Source: Palsa-506 sp963786975 (GTDB taxonomy: Bacteria; Actinomycetota; Actinomycetes; Streptosporangiales; Streptosporangiaceae). From it: DNA of 64,000 nt. Shown here piece by piece: positions 58,484 through 64,000 of the stretch; position 1 is the first letter of the stretch, and the number at the start of each line of letters is the position of its first letter. The position numbers and the translations under genes were made by a program. The stretch is taken from assembly GCA_963786975.1 (NCBI GenBank), contig CAWBBE010000006.1, forward strand, positions 310,001 to 374,000. The letters run 5' to 3'. The notes beneath the pieces are model-generated. The model saw only the letters and a program-made list of their open reading frames with translations, had not been told where the DNA came from and did no database searches.

Positions 58484-59686
58484 ATGAGTTTCCCAGCGCA
58501 GCGTATCTCGGCACGGATATCGGCAATCACTGAGTCGGCCACGCTGGCCGTTGACGCAAAGGCCAGGGCCGCCAAGGCGGCGGGCCGGCCGGTCATCGGC
58601 TTCGGTGTCGGCGAGCCCGACTTCCCCACCCCCGGGTACATCGTCGAGGCGGCCCAGCGCGCCTGCGCCGAGCTGCGGATGCAGAAATATTCGCCGACCG
58701 CCGGGCTGCCCGAGCTCAGGGCGGCGATCGCCGCCAAGACCGCGCGGGACTCCGGCTACCAGGTCACGGCCGGCCAGGTGCTGGTCACCAACGGCGGGAA
58801 GCATGCCGTCTACCAGGCCTTCGCCACCCTGCTCGACCCGGGCGACGAGGTCCTGGTGCCGGCCCCGTACTGGACCACCTACCCGGAGGCGATCGCGCTG
58901 GCGGGCGGCGTCACAGTGCCGGTGCTGACCGACGAGCATTCCGGCTACCTCACCTCGGTCGCCGACCTGGAGGCGCACCGCACCGCGCGCAGCAAGGCGC
59001 TGCTGTTCGTCTCCCCGTCCAACCCGACCGGCGCGGTGTACCCGCCGGAGCTGGTCGCCGAGATCGGCCGCTGGGCCGCCGCCAACGGCCTCTGGGTGAT
59101 CACCGACGAGATCTACGAGCACCTGGTGTACGGCGACGCCCGGTTCAGCTCGGTGCCGGTGGCGGCGCCGGAGGCCGCGGACCGGTGCGTGGTGGTGAAC
59201 GGCGTGGCCAAGACCTACGCGATGACCGGCTGGCGGGTGGGCTGGCTGATCGGCCCGCCGGACGTGGTCAAGGCCGCCACCGACCTGCAGTCGCACCTGA
59301 CCTCGAACGTCTGCAACGTGGCGCAGGCGGCCGCGCTCGCGGCGGTCGGCGGCGACCTGGCCGCGGTGGCCGAGATGCGCGCCGCGTTCGACCGGCGCAG
59401 GCTCGCCATGACCGCCATGCTGAACGAGATCCCCGGGGTCAGCTGCCCGCTGCCGGAGGGCGCCTTCTACTGCTACCCGTCGGTCAAGGGCCTGCTCGGG
59501 CGGGAGTACGGCGGCCGCCGCGCGGACAGCACGGCCGAGCTCGCCGAGATCATCCTGGACCAGGCGGACGTGGCGGTGGTGCCCGGCGAGGCGTTCGGCA
59601 CCCCGGGCTACTTCCGGCTGTCCTGCGCACTCGGCGACGCGGACCTGGAGGAGGGCATCAGCCGGCTGGCCAAGCTGCTCGGCTGA
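58484..59686 (+). CDS. aspC: pyridoxal phosphate-dependent aminotransferase (aspartate aminotransferase type)
   Basis: 400 residues, class I/II fold. Motifs in order: GFGVGEPDFPTP, KYSPTAGLPELR, SPSNPTGAVY (Asn of the cofactor site), TDEIYEHLVY (Asp), and the PLP-binding Lys in VNGVAKTYAMTGWRVGW. The sequence most resembles actinobacterial aspartate aminotransferases next to tRNA-Trp. The ATG follows a short GGAAG. Its stop overlaps the next start (TGATG). Confidence 0.93.
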   Translation: MSFPAQRISARISAITESATLAVDAKARAAKAAGRPVIGFGVGEPDFPTPGYIVEAAQRACAELRMQKYSPTAGLPELRAAIAAKTARDSGYQVTAGQVLVTNGGKHAVYQAFATLLDPGDEVLVPAPYWTTYPEAIALAGGVTVPVLTDEHSGYLTSVADLEAHRTARSKALLFVSPSNPTGAVYPPELVAEIGRWAAANGLWVITDEIYEHLVYGDARFSSVPVAAPEAADRCVVVNGVAKTYAMTGWRVGWLIGPPDVVKAATDLQSHLTSNVCNVAQAAALAAVGGDLAAVAEMRAAFDRRRLAMTAMLNEIPGVSCPLPEGAFYCYPSVKGLLGREYGGRRADSTAELAEIILDQADVAVVPGEAFGTPGYFRLSCALGDADLEEGISRLAKLLG

Positions 59687-60729
59687 TGGCCCGGCCGCTC
59701 GCCGCGCTGCCGAAGGCGCACCTGCACCTGCACTTCACCGGCTCGATGCGGCATGCCACGCTGGCCGACCTCGCCAGCCTGCACCGGGTGCACCTGCCGG
59801 AGGCGCTGCTGGCCAACTGGCCGCCGCGGCTGTCCGGCGCCGACGAGCGCGGCTGGTTCCGCTTCCAGCGGCTGTACGACATCGCGCGCTCGGTCATCAG
59901 GACCGAGGATGACCTGCGGCGGCTGGTCCGGGAGACTGCCGAGGACGAGCGGGCCGAGGGCTCGGGCTGGCTGGAGATCCAGGTGGATCCGTCCGGCTAC
60001 GCCGGCTATTTCGGTGGCATCACCGCGGTCACCGAGCTGATCCTGGATGCCGCCGCCGAGGCGGCGGCGGCCGCCGGGATCGGCATCGGCGTGATCATCG
60101 CGGCGAACCGGACCAGGCACCCGCTGGACGCCAGGACGCTGGCCAGGCTGGCCGCGAAGCTGACCACCCGCGGCGTGACCGGATTCGGGCTCAGCAATGA
60201 CGAGCGCCGGGGCGCGGCCGCCGACTTCGCCGCTGCCTTCCGGATCGCCGCGCGGGCGGGACTGCTGGCGGTTCCGCACGGCGGTGAGCTGGCCGGGCCG
60301 GCCAGCGTCCGGGCTTGCCTGGATGACCTGAACGCCGACCGTATCGGGCACGGCGTGGCCGCCGCTGCAGATCAGGATCTGGTGAAACGGATTGCCGGGC
60401 GGCGGACCACGCTGGAAGTGTGCCCGGTCTCCAACGTCGCGCTCGGGGTCGCCGCCGGGCCGGCTGACGTGCCGTTAGTCACCCTGCTCGAGGCCGGCGT
60501 GCAGGTGGCGCTCGGCGCGGACGACCCGCTGCTGTTCGGCCAGCGGCTGGTGGCGCAGTACGAGCTGGCCCGCCGCGCGCACGGGCTGCCGGACGCGGCG
60601 CTGGCCGAGCTGGCCAGGATGTCGGTCCGCGGCTCCGCGGCTCCGCCGGGGGTCCGGGCCCGGCTGCTGGCCGGCATCGACGCGTGGCTGGCCGCCCCGG
60701 ACCCGGAGTGCCCGGGCATGCCGAGATGA
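59686..60729 (+). CDS. adenosine deaminase family protein
   Basis: 347 residues from ATG 59686 (MARPLAALPKAHLHLHFTG), which overlaps the aminotransferase stop by one base. Metal and catalytic motifs are HLHLHFTGS (two His), PHGGELAGP (His, Glu), RIGHG, and LGADDP (two Asp), as in adenosine deaminases. The substrate could be adenosine or a modified purine. It converges on murB with 6 bp between. Confidence 0.9.
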   Translation: MARPLAALPKAHLHLHFTGSMRHATLADLASLHRVHLPEALLANWPPRLSGADERGWFRFQRLYDIARSVIRTEDDLRRLVRETAEDERAEGSGWLEIQVDPSGYAGYFGGITAVTELILDAAAEAAAAAGIGIGVIIAANRTRHPLDARTLARLAAKLTTRGVTGFGLSNDERRGAAADFAAAFRIAARAGLLAVPHGGELAGPASVRACLDDLNADRIGHGVAAAADQDLVKRIAGRRTTLEVCPVSNVALGVAAGPADVPLVTLLEAGVQVALGADDPLLFGQRLVAQYELARRAHGLPDAALAELARMSVRGSAAPPGVRARLLAGIDAWLAAPDPECPGMPR

Positions 60730-60735
60730 CCAGGC

Positions 60736-62031
60736 TCAGAGGCGGCAGCCGACCAGCACCGGCTCGCTGGCCAGCTCCACTCCGAACGTGCCGCGGACGC
60801 CGTCCCTGATTTCCCTGGCCAGGGCCAGCAGGGACGAGGTGCTGGCGCCGCCGGGATTGACCAGGGCCAGCGTGTGCTTGGCCGAGATCCGCGGGCCGGG
60901 CGTATCCCGGCCGCGCTCGCTGCCCGGCGTCTGCTGCCCGCGGCCGGCATAGCCTTTGCCGAAGCCCGCTCGCTCGATCAGCCAGGCCGCCGGGATCTTG
61001 ACCAGGCCAGCATCCGCCGGGAAGCGCGGGACGGTTACCCCGGTCCCCCAGGCAGCCGCGACTGTCTTCTCCAGCGTTGCCAGTTGCTGCTGGTCAAGGA
61101 CCGGGTTGGTGAAGAAGGAGCCCGCGCTCCTGGTGTCAGGATCGGCCGGATCCAGCACCATTCCCTTGCCCCGGCGGAGCCGGAGAACCGCGGCACGGGC
61201 ATCCGCCAGCGGTACCCTGCCGCCCTCCGCCACTCCCAGCGAACGGGCGAGCTCGGCGTACCGGACTGGCGCGGACAGCGGGTCGCTGGCCAGCCGGAAG
61301 GTGACGCCCAGTACGACGTACCGGCCGGTCACGCCGCCCCCCGCGACATCGCCGCCGGTCACATCGCCCCCGGTGATATCGCCGCCGGTCACGTCGCCCC
61401 CGGCGACATCTCCGCCGGTCATGTCGCCCCCGGTGATATCGCCGCCGGTCACGTCGCCCCCGGCGACATCGCGGCCGGTGACATCGCCCGCACCGGCGGG
61501 CGGCCCGGCGCTGACCGTCGCGGCGCGCTTGAATGCGCTCGTCCGGTAGCCGAACTCGCAGTCCTCGTTCAGCAGTTCGGTGACCACCTCCCGACGCCGG
61601 TCATAGACACGCACCGCGACCAGCGTCTGCGCCACATCCTGCCCGTAGGCTCCGACATTCTGGATCGGGGTGGCGCCTGCCAGGCCGGGAATGCCGGACA
61701 GGCACTCAAGCCCGGACAGCCCGTTGCCGATGCACCAGGTGACCACCGTGTCCCAGTCCTGGCCGGCCGCGACGCGGACGGCGACCAGGTCGCCGTCGGG
61801 TGCTGCCGCGATGCCGCGGGTCGCCACCCGGACCACCGTGCCGCGGAAGCCGACGTCGGCGATGACCAGGTTGCTGCCGCCGCCGAGCACGAGCACCGGC
61901 TCGCCGCGCTGATCGGCCGCCCGGACCGCGGAGATGACCTGATCTTCATGGCCGGCGTCGACGAACCGCGCGGCCGGCCCGCCCAGGCCGAGCGTCGTGT
62001 ACCCGGCCAGCGCTACCTGCTCGCGGACCAT
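60736..62031 (-). CDS. murB: UDP-N-acetylmuramate dehydrogenase MurB with repeat insertion
   Basis: FAD enzyme that reduces enolpyruvyl-UDP-GlcNAc in peptidoglycan synthesis. 431 residues. FAD motifs LVLGGGSNLVI, GLECLSGIPGLAGATPIQNVGAYG; catalytic Ser in SAGSFFTNPV and Glu in GVELASEPVLV. Between YRTSAFKR and RYVVLGVTFRL, residues ~180-236 are a repetitive GGDVTGGDI-type insertion. A second loop with TPGSERGRDTPG is also added. ATG 62031 (MVREQVALAGYTTLG) was chosen; GTG 62034 is possible. The frame stays open upstream through a further 15-bp repeat. Confidence 0.93.
   Translation of the reverse strand: MVREQVALAGYTTLGLGGPAARFVDAGHEDQVISAVRAADQRGEPVLVLGGGSNLVIADVGFRGTVVRVATRGIAAAPDGDLVAVRVAAGQDWDTVVTWCIGNGLSGLECLSGIPGLAGATPIQNVGAYGQDVAQTLVAVRVYDRRREVVTELLNEDCEFGYRTSAFKRAATVSAGPPAGAGDVTGRDVAGGDVTGGDITGGDMTGGDVAGGDVTGGDITGGDVTGGDVAGGGVTGRYVVLGVTFRLASDPLSAPVRYAELARSLGVAEGGRVPLADARAAVLRLRRGKGMVLDPADPDTRSAGSFFTNPVLDQQQLATLEKTVAAAWGTGVTVPRFPADAGLVKIPAAWLIERAGFGKGYAGRGQQTPGSERGRDTPGPRISAKHTLALVNPGGASTSSLLALAREIRDGVRGTFGVELASEPVLVGCRL
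61336..61494. repeat. 30-bp (2 x 15) minisatellite inside murB
   Basis: Four nearly exact 30-bp units, each of two 15-bp halves (for example CGCCGGTCACATCGCCCCCG), occupy 61351-61470 with degenerate halves at each end. On the murB strand each 15-bp half encodes a pentapeptide such as GGDVT, GGDIT or GGDVA. Because the period is a multiple of three, copy-number change keeps the frame. Confidence 0.9.
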
Positions 62032-62398
62032 CACGTCGGCGCCCCATTCCGTCTGGCTGACCGGCCACCTGGCTGGCCGCCACCTGCGGGACGGCCACCT
62101 GGCTGCCGGCCACCTGCGTGGACGGCCAGCTGGCTGGACGGCCAGGCCGCCTGCCAGCGGCTGCCCGCCCGACGGCCAGCGCGGCGCGGCGCGCCGCCCC
62201 CAGCGGCCCGGGCCGGATCGAGCCCGCGGCCGTCCGGCCCGCGCTACCTTAGTACCGGCCACGAATCCTACGTGATCGGCGGACAGCGGCAGGCCTGCGC
62301 TTGCGGTCCCGCGGGCGCGGCACGGCCTGGCGGTCCCGCGGGCGCGGCACGCCGGGCCTGGCAGGCTCAGCCGCCGTTGCGTGAGGAGAGCCGCAGGA
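62032..62398. repeat. repeats between murB and the prepilin peptidase
   Basis: At 62063-62140 five units with a 15-bp period start GGCCACCTG (or close variants) at 62063, 62078, 62093, 62108 and 62123. At 62303-62351 a 22-bp block GCGGTCCCGCGGGCGCGGCA plus CG is present twice, 27 bp apart. The minus-strand frame of murB is open through this region, but codon use and composition suggest it is not coding. No clear promoter was found. Confidence 0.6.
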
Positions 62399-63166
62399 AT
62401 GAGCGCAGCGGGCTGGATCGCCGTGGCGGCGATGGCGGCAGCGGGCCTGACCGCCGGCTGCTGGCTGACCATGCTCGCCGCACGGGTCCCGCGCGGCGAG
62501 AGCCTGCGGCCGCCTGCCGGGCGGTGTGCCGCGTGCGGGTCGCCCGCTGCCCTGGCTGACCTGATCCCGTTGCTCGGCTGGGCCCGGATGCGCCGCCGCT
62601 GCCCGGCATGCCGGCAGGCCTTCGCTGCCTGGTATCCGGCCGCGGGCGCCGTGACAGCCGCGGCCGTGGCCGCGATGTGGCTCCGCTTCGGCGCGAGCCC
62701 TGAGCTGCCCGCGTTCAGCTACCTGGCGGCGGCCGGAGTTCCGCTCGCCTTCGTCGATGCGCGCTACCAGCGGCTGCCTGATCTGCTTACCCTGCCCTCG
62801 TACCCGATCGGGCTCGGCGCCCTCGGCATTGCCGCGTTCTTAGTCGCCGGCGGCGGCAGGCATTTCGCGCACGCGCTGACCGGGATGGCGGCGGTCTGGC
62901 TGTTCTTCGCGCTCCAGGTGTTCATCTACCCGGCCGGAATGGGCTGGGGCGACGTGAAGCTGTCCGGCCTGATCGGCCTCTACCTGGGCTGGTTCGGGGC
63001 CGGCCCGGTGATCGCCGGCCTGCTCGGCGGGTACCTGCTCGCCGCCGTCGCCGGGATCGGGCTGATCGCGGCGCGGCGGGCGACCAGGAAGTCGCATCTG
63101 CCGTTCGGCCCGTTCATGCTGGCGGGCGCGCTCGCGGTGATCCTCACCCCGCCGCTGTCTCATTAG
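62399..63166 (+). CDS. prepilin leader peptidase / N-methyltransferase type (A24 family)
   Basis: 255 residues, polytopic membrane aspartic protease that cleaves type IV prepilin-like leaders. Two CxxC pairs (CAACGS, CPACRQ) near the N-terminus, the first catalytic Asp in DARYQRLPD and the second in GMGWGDVKLSG (the GxGD motif), with about six membrane segments. The ATG at 62399 lies downstream of GAGGAG; GTG 62381 is an alternative. No pilin genes are in the window. Confidence 0.92.
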   Translation: MSAAGWIAVAAMAAAGLTAGCWLTMLAARVPRGESLRPPAGRCAACGSPAALADLIPLLGWARMRRRCPACRQAFAAWYPAAGAVTAAAVAAMWLRFGASPELPAFSYLAAAGVPLAFVDARYQRLPDLLTLPSYPIGLGALGIAAFLVAGGGRHFAHALTGMAAVWLFFALQVFIYPAGMGWGDVKLSGLIGLYLGWFGAGPVIAGLLGGYLLAAVAGIGLIAARRATRKSHLPFGPFMLAGALAVILTPPLSH

Positions 63167-63194
63167 CACCGCGCCAGGCACCCGCGCGAAACGA

Positions 63195-63254
63195 CAGTGG
63201 TTCAGATTTGTCCGGCACCAGCCGGACTTTCCTGAACCACTAATTCGATCTTGG
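63195..63254. repeat. 60-bp two-stem palindromic repeat, copy B
   Basis: Same element as at 61-120, in the same orientation. AGTGGTTCAG (63196-63205) pairs with CTGAACCACT (63232-63241), and TCCGGC (63211-63216) with GCCGGA (63221-63226). The tail GATCTTGG is conserved. It lies between the converging ends of the prepilin peptidase and hadB genes. Confidence 0.8.
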
Positions 63255-63304
63255 GGCTGGCGGGCCGGAGGGACGTGGGGTCAGCCTGCGATGGCGCCGG
63301 CGTG

Positions 63305-63742
63305 TCAGGGCAGCCGGACGACCGCGCGGGCGCGGCTGAGCACTTTCTCCCCGGCCGCCCGGGCGGTCAGCGCCAGCACCACCCGGTTGCCGTCAAGCTT
63401 GTCCTCGACCTTGCCGCTGACCTCGATCATGGCACCGGCGTCGTCGTCGGGCACGACCACCATCGAGGAGAACCGGACCCCGAACTCCAGCAGCGCCGCC
63501 TCGTCCCCGGCCCAGTCGGTGACATACCGGCCGGCCTGCGCCATCGTGAACATGCCGTGCGCGATCACGTTCGGCAGCCCGACCGACCTGGCGATCCGCT
63601 CGTTCCAGTGGATCACGTTGAAGTCACCGGACGCGCCGCAGTACTTGACCAGGCTGAGCCTGGTGACCGGGTAACTGGCCGGGGCCAGCTCGGCGCCCGG
63701 CTCGACATCGGAGAACTTGACCTGCTCGCTCACGGATCGCAT
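63305..63742 (-). CDS. hadB: MaoC-type (R)-dehydratase subunit HadB-like
   Basis: 145 residues, hot-dog fold. The hydratase motif GDFNVIHWNERIARSVGL carries the catalytic Asp and His, with HGMFTMAQAGRYV after it. It resembles the HadB subunit of the mycobacterial fatty acid synthase II dehydratase and lies directly downstream of a HadA-like gene, as in mycobacteria and relatives. Whether long-chain acids are made cannot be told here. Confidence 0.9.
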   Translation of the reverse strand: MRSVSEQVKFSDVEPGAELAPASYPVTRLSLVKYCGASGDFNVIHWNERIARSVGLPNVIAHGMFTMAQAGRYVTDWAGDEAALLEFGVRFSSMVVVPDDDAGAMIEVSGKVEDKLDGNRVVLALTARAAGEKVLSRARAVVRLP

Positions 63743-63749
63743 CCCGTCT

Positions 63750-64000
63750 CTAGCCGGCGCCGCCGCGCTGCACCAGGGTGTTGTGCGCGGTGCAGACGTG
63801 CTCGCCGTCCACCGTCCGGATCTCGGTCCTGGTGGTGAGCAGCACGTTGCGGCCCGCGTCCCTGATGTCGGTGATCGTGGCCTCCGACGTGACCACGTCG
63901 CCGGCCACGATCGGGCGGGAGTACTCGAACCGCTGCTCGCCGTGCACGATCATCGCGTAGTTGACGCCGAGCCCGGGGTCGCTGATCGCCCTGGACCCGG
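63750..64000 (-). CDS. hadA: MaoC N-terminal-type dehydratase subunit HadA-like, partial
   Basis: Only the C-terminal 82 codons are in the window; the 5' part lies beyond 64000. The visible part has ISDPGLGVNYAMIVHGEQRF, EYSRPIVAGDVV and a C-terminal HNTLVQRGGAG, as in the HadA/HadC half of the dehydratase, which lacks the catalytic motif and pairs with HadB. Seven bases separate it from hadB. Confidence 0.88.
   Translation of the reverse strand, partial: GSRAISDPGLGVNYAMIVHGEQRFEYSRPIVAGDVVTSEATITDIRDAGRNVLLTTRTEIRTVDGEHVCTAHNTLVQRGGAG

Noticed and set aside
61336..61494. CRISPR-like appearance of the regular 30-bp repeats
   Set aside because: Units are contiguous with no unique spacers, lie in a coding frame, and no cas genes are present.
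62032..62472. N-terminal extension of murB up to 62472
   Set aside because: Composition is repeat-derived and overlaps the 5' end of the divergent prepilin peptidase; the family start fits ATG 62031. Kept only as an alternative in the findings.

Overview
This is a 64 kb stretch of a high-GC actinobacterial (Actinomycetota) chromosome. The evidence is: very strong G/C bias at third codon positions; GTG and TTG starts and 4-base stop/start overlaps throughout; actinobacterial-type GroEL, RpoB (with the TTG-started N-terminus) and EF-G; and the gene order tRNA-Trp-secE-nusG-rplKAJL-rpoBC-str-S10-spc-alpha-rplM/rpsI-glmMS-acpS-nnr-alr-tsaE/B/rimI/tsaD-groES/L. The gene order and sequences resemble the Streptosporangiales/Streptomyces side of the phylum, but I cannot name a genus. 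Nothing plasmid-, phage- or transposon-like was seen. Almost everything is core housekeeping and nearly all of it is on the minus strand.

Layout. 1-2645: a palindromic repeat, a long hairpin, groEL and groES behind a CIRCE-overlapped promoter. 2723-4222: a divergent two-domain DUF5995 protein. 4240-10477: t6A tRNA modification and cell-wall genes (tsaD, rimI, tsaB, a membrane protein, tsaE, an alpha/beta hydrolase, alr). 10547-12399: an S9 peptidase. 12400-18690: nnrE/D, acpS, glmS, glmM, rpsI, then rplM to 19202. 19551-21329: a divergent disordered membrane protein. 21336-26079: truA, rplQ, rpoA, rpsD, rpsK, rpsM, rpmJ, infA. 26389-29855: DUF1707 protein, map, adk, secY. 30035-39844: the spc and S10 ribosomal operons. 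39963-44275: tuf, fusA, rpsG, rpsL. 44606-53380: AI-2E-type transporter, rpoC, rpoB. 54084-58353: rplL, rplJ, rplA, rplK, nusG, secE, tRNA-Trp. 58484-63166: aminotransferase, adenosine deaminase, murB, prepilin peptidase. 63195-64000: the second palindromic repeat and two MaoC-type dehydratase genes (hadB, partial hadA).

The genes together supply translation (21 large-subunit and 13 small-subunit ribosomal proteins, IF-1, EF-Tu, EF-G), transcription (alpha, beta, beta', NusG), secretion (SecY, SecE), protein maturation (Map, GroESL), tRNA modification (TsaB/D/E, TruA) and cell-wall precursors (GlmS, GlmM, MurB, Alr).

Three themes stand out beyond gene content. (1) At least six genes carry single- or two-base frame breaks (rimI, alr, S9 peptidase, the membrane protein at 19551-21329, rplC, tuf), and rplD runs into rplW without a stop. 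Several breaks lie in short homopolymers and several hit essential genes, so base-level consensus errors are the likeliest cause. (2) Low-complexity and 15/22/27/30-bp tandem repeats are inserted into or beside conserved genes (murB, glmM, nusG, rplJ, rplQ, downstream of rplL). (3) A 60-bp two-stem palindrome with compensatory base changes occurs near both ends of the window; it is the best candidate for an undescribed element. Ribosomal protein S12 naturally carries Arg at position 88, a residue known to give streptomycin resistance in mycobacteria.
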